Shown here piece after piece: positions 39,706-50,606 of a stretch of 64,000 bases of DNA. The stretch covers positions 4,092,001 to 4,156,000 of the forward strand of contig JAXRKN010000043.1 in NCBI GenBank assembly GCA_038502055.1, written 5' to 3'. Origin of the DNA: Tanytarsus gracilentus (taxonomy: Eukaryota; Arthropoda; Insecta; Diptera; Chironomidae). The translations under genes and the position numbers were made by a program. How positions within the stretch are numbered: the first letter of the stretch is position 1; each line of letters begins with the position of its first letter. The notes beneath the pieces are model-generated. The model saw nothing but the letters and a program-made list of their open reading frames with translations. It searched no databases and was not told the DNA's origin.

Positions 39706-42240
39706 AAATTTTTTAAAAATTTCACAATTTACTTCAAATAACATTTTTGAATATTTCAAACATTTTTACAACAAAAGCGCGTTCAAAAAATTTTATCAAA
39801 ACTTTTTATCCCTTAAACTTTCTCAGTTTATATTTTTAATGCATTCTTCTCCTCTGTCTTCTTTATATCCAGTAGGGGATTTACCTATTCACTTCATGGC
39901 ATGTTTACCTGCGTCATTTTGCTCATTGCTCCTGTTCATGCTCAATTCATCTGCGAGTGGTATTAAGAAAATGTCTCTTAGGTAAAAAGAGCATGATCGA
40001 TATTGGAGCACCATCTGCAGATGCTCTTATGCTAATAATTAGGAAAAACACTTAATTTCTTTGTTATTAAAAGGATTATCTTTCCACCGAGCGTAATGCT
40101 TGAATGGAATATTAAGCCTTGGGCTTATGCTTCGAAATTTCCACATTGATGGATTTTTTCTTCCCTCCGGTTCTTGCATTAAACAAAAAAAATTAAAATT
40201 TTAATGAAGGCGGAGGAAATTTTTTTATTAAACCCCACATCAAAAAATTTGTGATGGAGCTTCAATCCCTTCCCACCACCCTCATCTCATTCTACATTAT
40301 CATTGAAAATACTTTTTGGTACATAAACTATGAAAGGCTTAAAGTGCTTAACATTTGATGAGGATTTATTTTCGAGAGAGAAGAAAATTTTCTATTCAGT
40401 TTTAACGATTTTTGGCATTGTTGAAAGAAATTTAAAAGAAAAAAATGAAGATTGAAATTTTATTGCATAGTGAATCTAATTAATGCAAGCAGAAAGGGTT
40501 TACAGCAATCAACAATGGATATTAAATGATGATTAAGTTCATTAAATCATCCCCTTCATGTATGTTTGCATACACCATAATTTAAATGCTAATTTCCATG
40601 ACATAATCCTTTAGCTTCGTATAAATAAAGTTTGTGTCTAAAAAATATTCTTTTGCTAATTACTTACCCTCACCCGTGGTGTATCAAAAAAGGGGGTTTG
40701 ATGAATTTAAATTGCAAATAAATTAAATAACTCACATGTTTACATCCTTCGAGCAATTTCTTTTCAAATTCGCTCGTTTATGCAAAAGACAATGAAAAAT
40801 CTTTCAAAAACATTCACTCATGCTCATGTTTCTGTCTTAATGCTATTCCATCGTCATCTTATTATTCTTAGTTTAAATTTTCATCTTCATTCACAAATGG
40901 TTGCAAAAGCAATTAAAAACTGAAAAGTAGTAACAGTGGTTGTGTAGTAACGAGTGAGGGAGTTGGATAATTTTGTATTCGAATTTCTCTCAAAAAATCA
41001 TTTAAATTTTTTTCAACAATTATTTACATTTTAAATCTCTTAAAATAAAAGTTTTAGAAATTTTTTAGTCCTTCGCAAAAATATTTCCAGGAAAAAATAG
41101 AAATCAATTATTTTTTTTCTTGGAAATTTTTCTCGCTTCAAACTTTTCCAAAACCTCAAAATTCAGCAGAAGACTTTATGAGAATTTATATCAAATCCCT
41201 TTTCTCGATTCGAAAACAACAGAAAGTAATTTTTCTTGGAAAAAGAACACTTCGAAGACTTTTAAATAAAGTAAATTTAATTCTAACCACATTTTCCATC
41301 CCACTCTCGAATTCGAAATATCTAGATTCTTTCAAATTTAACTAATTTCGAGAAATGAATGAGAATAAAACATCTTCTTTGTTGAATCTTAAGGAATTTT
41401 TCCAAAAAAATGAGGGCTGAAAAGAGAAAAAGGGACGAGCAGACATGAAAATCCTTCTGGTTTGAGCAAACAATTCGAGCATTGGTTTTGTGTGGTTTGA
41501 AGAAGTTGTTTGAGATTGTCCTTCGATGCGGTGAAAAATACAGTTTGACGTCAAATGATTATGAAATTTTGATTTTAAACTTTATTCGCTTGACCGCAAC
41601 TGGACGTGACTGAAACTATCTAAATAAACTCCCTTGATTTAAAATCTGCATCAAGATTCATTACATCAATAAATTATGCACCGCAGAGAAAAACCCACAA
41701 AATCTCACGATTCGTTTTCGTCATGAAGAAACTTTTTAATTTGAAAGAAAATTCTCGACGAGTTTTCGTCGACTCCCAGATGTGTAATAATTTTTATTCT
41801 CTACATTTCATTTCACATGTTGCCAGTTCGCGCTCTGTTTTATCGGGAGAAAATAAAAAATATTTTCCAATGTATTAACCATGTCAAAATGAATTAAATT
41901 CTCTCGCATGAACTCTAGACAATATTGTAGTGCTGTTAATCTCTCGACGATGATGATTTTCCAATATGAGTTGGCAGCATTATGTAAAATTTTGCCATGT
42001 AATCTCGCCTTGAACAAAAAAAATCAGTTGGAAGCTGACAGAAAATTTTTCTTCTACCTACGATGGTAATAATTCATAATTATTCAAAATTTTACGGAAA
42101 AAATCTTTACTTATCAAAAAAACTTTTTCTTTCTGATCCCCATCCCGTGTTGTGTGTCAGAAACCTGTCATGAAGTGTTTCGAGATTAAAAGTACATAAA
42201 TTAAAATTGTGCATAATTATTATTCCTCATTATCGAGATT

Positions 42241-42254
42241 TCTCTCTCTCTCTC
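42241..42254 (+). repeat. (TC)7 microsatellite
   Basis: Seven uninterrupted TC dinucleotides, followed by AGTC. Confidence 0.85.
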
Positions 42255-43988
42255 AGTCATGTCACAGCAGAAATGTTTTGAATTTCCATAAATTTCACCT
42301 TTTTCGTGTCCTCGGAGAGAGTCAAGTGAGAAATTTTGTTTGGATAAGAATTAATTAATTGCATCATTAACATTGTGCTGGTGTCGTTCGTCTCGAGATT
42401 GTGTGACTTTTTTTTAATTTAAAACTTCTTCATTCCGAAGTTCTTTTTTTTGCGCGAATTTATTGGGGTTAATTAGTTTGAGCTTGTGGCTTTTATTATG
42501 AGCGGTAATCAGAATCATTTTTAATGACGTTAATTTTGTTTATCAATTAAATTATTTCACTAGAATTAATTATAATTATCATTTTTTGAAATTTTTTAAA
42601 ATTTAACGTATTTTTATTGTTTCAAAATGAAATTCAGAAACTTTTTCAACTATTACCATATGTTACAGAAATTATGTGGAACATTTAAAGTTTGCCAAAT
42701 TGCACGCCACTTAATTTCACATTTTCTTCTTCTTAAAGTCAATGCCAAAGTGCTTTATGTCGAAACTGTCACATTTGTCATCGAAAGCAGCAGTGAAAAA
42801 ACATTTCGCCTTATGCCGACTTGCTTTCTTCCCCCCACATGCATGTACATCGCTCGTCATGGCAATGTATCATTCACGAACTGAGATTTATGTTGATTTA
42901 GATGTTCAAATGCATTTGAGTTAAATATTTTTTATTAAAAAAATGGTGCTAAAAGATTTTCTAAACTTTCAACGCCAGATGAGAAATTTTAAAATTTTAT
43001 TGAGATGAATTTAATTATTTTCCATTAGAACCCTCAAGTGAGAACTTTTAGTGTCAGATGAAGAGGGTATAATTAAGATAAAAATTTGCTTCTGTCTTTT
43101 TTGGATGCAACTGAGGGTGATTTTAAATATTTCTGTGTGATAAAACTGATAAAGTCGTTTCCCTCTTTAAATTCTAGCTTTAACACTTGTTCTTTCATCT
43201 TAAAGCACCTATTTTTCTTTTTTTTTCACCCAAACAGTGAACGAACAATTTTTCGACACAACTGTTCGCTTCTGTGAAAGGCAAAAAAGAATAATTTTCT
43301 TTCTTTTTTGCTGCCTTTTCCCGGGGTTTTAAAAATAAAGTTAAGAAATTGCGCGGAGGCCGTAAAAAAATTTTAAATTTTAAATTTTTTAAAAACGTTA
43401 AAATTTAAGTTTTCAAACGTAATAAAAAATTTATAAATTTTTGCAACCCTATTGCACACCATCAAGCAGAACGAACGAGCGAAAAAGAATAAATCTTGCC
43501 TCAGCACTCACTTTCTTTCTTCTTCAACTCTCTTTACTAACTCGACATCACAATAAATTTATGAGCGCCAAACAAATCCCTCCATAATTCATTCATCAAA
43601 TTAGATTAAGGCGCTCCGCATAGCTCGGGCTCTCACTTGCTTTTAAATAAACTAATCCATTACCTTGATGCTCAATTTGTCCGTTTTTCTCTCTAAAGAA
43701 CTTCGTCTGCCATATTTTGACTTGAGATTTCATTGAAAATTATCGAATCAAATTATTGGAGTGCGAAGTGTCGTCTTTGACAGAAATAATTCACTTTTAT
43801 GAAAAAAAAAATGAATAATTTGCGTCTGTTAGTGATTGGAGTGTGGGATCGATAAAAAGTGTGTGAAGGTGAGGAAAAGACTTGTCTTTAATTTTAAAAC
43901 GTCATTTTTGTCAGGGGTGGAAAAATTTACAAATTTAAAAAATAACAAAAAAATAACATACGTCACACACATATTTATTGTCAATTTA

Positions 43989-44000
43989 AGGATTCGAACC
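43989..44000 (-). repeat. Box-B-like word, copy 6
   Basis: AGGATTCGAACC, an exact 12-mer match to copies 1 and 2. Confidence 0.5.
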
Positions 44001-44153
44001 GAATTTTTGTAAACTTTTTAAGTTATTTTTTTTATTTTCTAAATCGACATAATTTTAAACACTTCATGTTTAATTTATTTAAAATTCATAATCACCACCC
44101 ACAAAATCAACAAACTGCCGCTCCCTTGAATGACAATACTTAAAAAGTTTATC

Positions 44154-44174
44154 GAAGAAGAAGAAGAAGAAAAG
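44154..44174 (+). repeat. (GAA)n microsatellite
   Basis: Six GAA triplets in a row, followed by AAAG. Confidence 0.85.
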
Positions 44175-44942
44175 ACATCTGTTTGTTCTTAATCATCCTA
44201 ATTGATGAGAAGTACTTTCATGATATTAATAATTATAATTACACACTTCTCCTTCATCTTGTCTCCTCATCCTGCCTCGCCTCACTCTTGACGCTCTTCG
44301 TAGAGCTCATAATGCCGATGATGAGAAATTGGATAGTCATTTTTTGCGCTAAGAGTATGAAGCGATAGAGAGAAAGGTGACGGCAAAATCATTTGAGCGC
44401 TCTCTAAAAATGACGAATTGGAATGAGATGATTTTTCCATGAATATATAATAGCGTGCCATATTTCCTTCTATTGCCGCTATGTGACGCAGCATAATCGC
44501 AATCCGATGGCAAACACACTCAATTCTCATGGCTTATGATCGTCATCGCATAACGACATAGCGATTGTGTGTTGTGTCGAGTGAGAGAGCCAGGCGGATG
44601 ATTTGATGATGTTTATTTATCATTGTGAAAATGGTGTTAGTCAACTATAAAGAAGCAAAGTGTATTGTGTTATTATATGGGCAATGTATGATGTGTGATT
44701 GTCGCCGAAGTGGATTTATTTGGAAATTTATGGTTGAGTTTTTATTATTTATGCGAAAAGCTTTGTTTATTGATGAACGACGAGAGGATTAAAATTTTTT
44801 CAGTTCAATTTTGGAAAGCAATAAAAAAATAAGAATAGCGAAAAAAATGTTTAAAACCCCACGTGGGTGTTGCCGCGTACCCACTTGTAACAGATCAGTG
44901 TTTGAAAATAAGTGATAAAAAATGAGTTTAAGTCAATCCGGA

Positions 44943-45634
44943 CACTTTGGCTGTCCGTGGCAGTCCTGTTCGAAATTTTTAAAAATCGTCTATGTCATTA
45001 GATTCCTGGTCCAATTACGAGTTCAACGATACCCATGAAGTCATAGTTCTGAAAAATGGACATTTTGGCTGTCCGTGGCCCTACGGGCCGGCCTTGATTA
45101 GATTTATAAAAATATCTATGTCAATAGATTCCTGGTCCAATCACGAGTTCAACGATACCCATGAAGCCATAGTTCTGAAAAATGGACATTTTGGCTGTCC
45201 GTGGCACTACTGGCCGTCCATGATGGAATTCATCAAAAATCATCAATGCCATTCAGTTCCTGGTTCAATTACGAGTTCAACGAGATACATGAAGCCATAG
45301 TTCTGAAAAATGGAATTTTTGGCTGTCCGTGGCACTGCTGGCCGGCCATGATGGAAATTCCTCAAAAATCATCTATATCAATCGATTCCTGGTCCAATCA
45401 CGAGTTCAACGATACCCATGAAACCATAGTTCTGAAAAATGGACATTTTGGCTGTCTGTGGCACGACCATAGGTCACGACTCGAAAAATCTGTATGTATC
45501 GTTCCTGGCAAGTTCGAATAATGCCATCGATTTCTGGTCCAATCACGAGTTCAACGATACCCATGAAGCCATATAAGAAAAAATTTGTATGAAAAATGGA
45601 CGTTATGGCCGTCCATGGCACGACCATAGGTCAT
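44943..45634 (+). repeat. Tandem array, about six diverged units of 118-157 bp, same family as 15711-16187
   Basis: The anchor TTTGGCTGTC recurs at 44946, 45064, 45190, 45318 and 45447, with a variant at 45604, giving spacings of 118, 126, 128, 129 and 157. The shared core includes GATTCCTGGTCCAATCACGA, then GTTCAACGATACCCATGAAG and GTTCTGAAAAATGGACATTT. Some units happen to stay open in one frame, giving repeated peptides containing SWSNHEFNDTHEAIVLKNG (starts 44992 and 45201). Because spacing is not consistently a multiple of three, I treat those frames as fortuitous. Confidence 0.85.
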
Positions 45635-45739
45635 GACTCAAAAAATAGTCAGTGCCTGCACATATAGACCCTAAGAGCTACCATCTGGCGAAAACTAGAA
45701 GTCTCTAGCTGGTCCAGGGACCGAGATCTCGCTTGTGCA

Positions 45740-45793
45740 GACGGACGGACGGACGGACGGACGGACAGACGGACGGACGGACGGACGGACGGA
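45740..45793 (+). repeat. (GGAC)n microsatellite
   Basis: About 13 copies of the tetramer GGAC/ACGG with one interruption (ACAGACGG), followed by GGAATCACGAGC. It forms part of the tail of the 44856-45853 element. Confidence 0.95.
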
Positions 45794-48700
45794 ATCACGA
45801 GCATATAAGCGTTACACCACTTTGTGGGTTACGCTAAAAATTATTTAACGGCTAAAAATGTTTAAATATCAAAAAACCGTTAAAAAATTTTCATCACCTC
45901 AATCCACTTCATTATCATATCGATGACACCCTTAATGTTCTTGACTCATGTCCTTCTTGAATTTCTTATTCACTTCTCATCCTTTTAATTTATTCCATTT
46001 GGAGTCAATTTTATTTTCGAATCAATTTTCCAATAAAATTCTCTCTTCAGTCTTGGCGTGGGAGCTTGATGAAATTTACGGAGAATCTAATAAAATTTAT
46101 AAAATAATTTTCAAGTCACATGCACACACTCCCCCCGGTGTGAGACATGCTGATCTCTTTTAGCATCATGTGTTCGATACTGTAAATAGCTATGTGTGTA
46201 CACCGATGAGAGATGCCGCATAACACTCTTTTTTTCTCAAATACTTTATTGATCCTTTATTTCCATCACAGATCACGTTCTCATCGCACCAACCAAATTG
46301 AAAACTAATTTGCACTTTATCTATCGCTTTTTTGTCATCTTCCTCATGCTGTCGTGTGCTCTCCGAAAAAGGGGGAAATGTGGTACAGCTCAAAAGCCAT
46401 CCTTTCATGTTTTTTCTTCCTTCTTGTTCTCGAGAAAATGATACACTGGCTATTTGATATGTTTTTTAGATGGAAATCGAGAGAAATTCTTCATCGACTT
46501 TTTCGATGAAAATATTTTAATCTCAAAAGCAACAAAAAAGTTTTATTTATCAAGTTGGAATTGACAACCAAACATAATGTTCTTCGAACACGATTCATTT
46601 TTTATTGATGCATTCATTGAGTCATGCAACATCGTAAAATGTATGCACATCACATATTCAAGAGAAGTAAAAAATATTTCTAAGAGAAAAACCCTCGAAA
46701 AGAAAATTTCTCGCATCTCAATGTCAGTTGAGTCAACCAAGCAAGTCCCACAAGAGGATTGAAATGCATGAAACCACTCGCTTTTTAATCTTACATCAAA
46801 GAAAATGTGATTCATCTTGAGTAAGCAACCGAATTTGTGAGACTCCCTTTTTTGAGTGTACACAAATTTTTGATACTGTTGAGAACATGTGAAATGATAG
46901 TGATGAAATTTCTCAGGGGATTTTGATGAAAATGAGAAATAAGTTGGGGTGGTCGAGAAGTGGTGTAAAAATGGTTTCAAACTATTTTTTTAAATTTAAA
47001 TGCCTTTTGATTTATTTTTGATAATTTTTTAATTTTAAATTAATTTAATTAATTTTCCGTAATTAACAAACAAACCCACGTGCTTCATCTGATAACTCTT
47101 TACTACTTTCTCCCCCTTTCAACATCTGAAGAATTTTCTTTCTAACGATAACGTTTCAAAGAAAGTCCTCAAAACCACATCGTCACAATTACACGCACAA
47201 ACTCATTATTCTTGAATTTAGATTTTTCCACATTCGCAAATTAACTCGACGAGTGTCTCATGTCACCACGACAAAAGGAGTCATGTGCTCTTGAAATTTA
47301 ATCTTATGAATTTTTTTGCTCCCTTTTAAAACTCATTCAAATGATTAATGCAAATATAAGCGAGGAAAATTTTGAAATTTGTCAATTTTTTCATAATCAC
47401 GATTCGAGGAAAAAATCTCTGCCATTGTCAAAAAAGTATGAAAGAAAAATGACAATTTGATTGGAAAGTCGATCAATTTTATCGCAATGGATTTTCATAA
47501 ATTTCCACTCAATTTCCATCTATTAGCTTGAAACATTGAGTGTGTCGCAGATGGTAATGGGATTTAGAGTAAGGTGAGGAATTTAGTCGGTCGTTCAACT
47601 GCGAGAGCGTGTTTTGCAGGGTTCAAATGATTTTTTAATTTTGCTGAGCATAGAATTATTTTTTTAAATTCAAAATTTATTGAAAGGTTTCAAAATTTGT
47701 CAAAAAATTCAAAGAGAAAGTTTTCAATCTTTTTTACCAATCTGAAAAATTCAATCAGAAAATTGAATCTACCGCCGCAATCTCGAGGTCAATTTGCCAG
47801 GATTTTCTTAAGCAAAATTTTGCTGATGTCATCAAGGCAAGGTAAAAGAATTGAGCGAAAAAAATCCATGAAGCTTCTTAAATAGATGCCAGAAAAATGC
47901 TTTGAAAATCACGCAGCGGAAAAGTTGTTGAAAAATCAATTTAAAATTCCTCCCACCTTGAAGAATAATTTCAAAAGTAATATTTTTCTGTTTCATCCCA
48001 TCTAAACATATCTTCAAGTGAAATATCAACAAGAGTTCAGAAAACAATCGGCAAGAAGTGCTGTGTAATGCAAAAATTCTTCATCCTGATAAAGGAGGCA
48101 AACATGCACGCACATAAAGGGAATCGATAAATTTTTTTTTCGGGAATACATCGAACCCTTTTTATCACATGGAAAACAGGATATTGCAAAATGATTCATT
48201 TTTTAACCCCTCCGCATACGAGCAAGCAACAATAAATGTCGAATGTCACAAAACTCACTTCACGCGCATTTGAGGAACTCAAATCCACTTTGAACTCAAT
48301 TTTCGAAATTGAAGTGCGAGAGAAGAAAAAATTTAGCACTTTATTTAATTAAATTTTCAGACTTTACGTTCAATTGACACTGTGCACAGTGAATGTAGAG
48401 AGAGAGGTGTGGAAGGGATTGAATTGCAACTACGGACGACTTCTTTTATTATCGTAAAATTTGGAGAGATGAAAGTTGAAGGATGGAAAGAGAGAGTTGT
48501 TCAATTACCTTCACGCTGTGAAATTCGATCGAAAAATTATTGCCATATCGGTGTCTCATTTCCACTCCCCTTTTTAAGTTGTAGAAAATTTTAAGGGATT
48601 ATTTTGTTGAATTTATTTTAGATGAATTTTTTGATGAGGAATTTTCTTAATTTTTTAATTAAAAAGTTTTCAAGTCTTTTTTTACCAGGAATCTGGATTT

Positions 48701-48868
48701 TTAAGAAAAAAGGTGTTAAATTTTTTGAATTTTTGAAAACCGTTAAAATAAAAAATAATTCTTAAAGAAAATTCAATTTTAAACTGGTTGGTCTTTAAAA
48801 ATTCTAGAACTACTTTAAAAACGATCAAAAAAATACACTCATCTGATTTGCAATTTTTTTCATTCTTG

Positions 48869-48881
48869 AGGATTCGAACCT
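48869..48881 (-). repeat. Box-B-like 13-mer, copy 7
   Basis: AGGATTCGAACCT, an exact match to copies 1 and 2. Confidence 0.5.
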
Positions 48882-50569
48882 TAAAATTTTAAATAATTTT
48901 AATCTTTTATAATTTTCTATTTCTAAAGATTTCAACTTAAAGCAATTTTAAACATAAATTCTCAAGTTTAAAAAGTTACAAAATTTTCATATTTAAAATT
49001 CCATCTCACTTAATTGACATCAATGTCGATATTTGCTCTAAATTATCCTTGAGAGGAGGAAATGTCGCGGCACTCAATTGTCTCGCATGAGAGAGCAGAT
49101 AAAAATGTCTAAAAGAAAAAAGAAAAATTTGTCGCGGCGCACTTTAGAGATTTCTCAGCAAATTACAGTCAACGGCTCATTTTGGTGGAAAATTGTCAAC
49201 TTGTTCGATCAGACTCACCCGCGTGATTTAAGAAAGTGATTTTCAATGCTGCGGTAAAAAAATATTAATGGCCCGACGCCTCAACAGCGCAGAGTGAGTG
49301 AAGGAAAATTGATGCGAATTGAGGGTTGGAAAAGTTTTTTTAAAAGCCATCGCGTTGATGGAGTGAGTTTGAAAAGTTGTTGAAAACAATTTTTATTCTT
49401 CATAGTCATTATTGCTCTTAATTCCATCAAAGAATCACTTGAGCATGATGAGCGAAGGAAAAGAGAGCTCTTCGCTTTTTACTGTGAAAGATGATGCGGC
49501 AAAGAAGTTTCAAATGATTCGAGTGGGGTTAGAAATGAATGAACTCTCAATGCTGAAAATGGAATAATATTTATTCGAAGGTATCCATGGCAATTTCACT
49601 TAATGAACGTAATTAAGGTGGATTTTATTGCGAAGAAGAGTTTTTAATTTAAGTTTCACCCCTCGAAATTTACACATAAGAACTCGACCGACCACACAAA
49701 TTTCCTAAGATGGTTTCAAAGAGATTTTCTTACTTGGCTGTTAAAATTATCTTTATTATGATTTTTAATAGCGTTGTAAGACATGATCCCTAAACCCTTT
49801 TGTGTGCTCTCCGCAAAAAGGGTGCAAAATTAAGGAAATTAAAAAATATTAATTGAAAATTGTCGCAAAAAAGTCTTTATGGAAAATAATTTAAATATTT
49901 TTAGAATTTTTTGAACTCATTCAAAAATGTAATTTGTGTCAGCGAAGATTTTCTTTAAAAATAATTTCCCCCCTAACTAAATTAATTATATTTTTTAAAC
50001 AATTCCTTTCTTTCCCTCTCGCACATGATGAAATTTTCCATTAATTTTATTACGACAATTTACCATCACGGAATTCACATAATTTCATAATTTTATTGTC
50101 AAAAAAAGAAGGACTTCAAAGCATATTGGACGAGATGGATAAAATAAAATAATTTATTTTCCCAAAAGGAGAACAAGAAAGTTTTTAATTTAATTTTTTT
50201 CTTCCTTTCTCTTTCTGACTCGCTTATATTCGATGTTGTCACGCAACATTTCCTCTTCTTAGTCAGTTAAGTTCTAAGTAAGTCCTACGTATGTCTCTTT
50301 GGGTTCAACTATGAGTGCCATTAAGCGACGACAACGAGTGCCGTCATAAATGTGGAAAATATTTTTTTCTTCCTTCAGCCACTCGCAAATTTTATGTACG
50401 CAAGCTCGCACGCTACTCATTCACTCACACTTAGGAGCGACCGCATGCCAAAAGGAATATGAAGTGAAAACTCAAGAGAGTAGTTTTAATTTATCGCACT
50501 CAAACCATTGAATGTGAGCGTGATTTTTGAAATTAATTTCACGAAATTTTTCCCTCTCGCCGCCTTTGA

Positions 50570-50606
50570 AGATTAATTTTCATTTCATTCATTATTCAGG
50601 TAAATT
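50570..50606 (+). promoter_or_regulatory. Possible weak recursive splice site 5
   Basis: A tract reading TTTCATTTCATTCATTATTC leads into AG at 50599, directly followed by GTAAATT. The upstream ATTAAT could serve as branch point. The donor lacks the G at +5 and the tract is interrupted by purines, so this is weaker than the other four. Its position, about 11.1 kb after site 4 and 4.3 kb before the exon at 54887, would fit the ladder. Confidence 0.3.

Larger units (their letters stand above)
44856..45853. mobile_element. About 1 kb satellite-bearing element with GGAC-repeat tail
   Basis: A 13 bp direct repeat, AAAAATGTTTAAA, flanks the block at 44843-44855 and 45854-45866 and may be a target duplication. 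Near the ends, GCGTACCCAC (left) and GTGGGTTACGC (right) form a short imperfect inverted repeat. Inside is an array of diverged units related to those at 15711-16187, a unique segment, then a (GGAC)n tract. No transposase or reverse transcriptase frame is visible. The boundaries are less certain than for the other elements. Confidence 0.55.

Noticed and set aside
39968..39990. CTCTTAG|GTAAAA juxtaposition
   Set aside because: Only a very short pyrimidine run, no branch point, and very close to the accepted site at 39538.
46543..46980. Open frame of 145 codons, - strand
   Set aside because: No recognisable domain, no plausible promoter or splice context, and random-looking composition.
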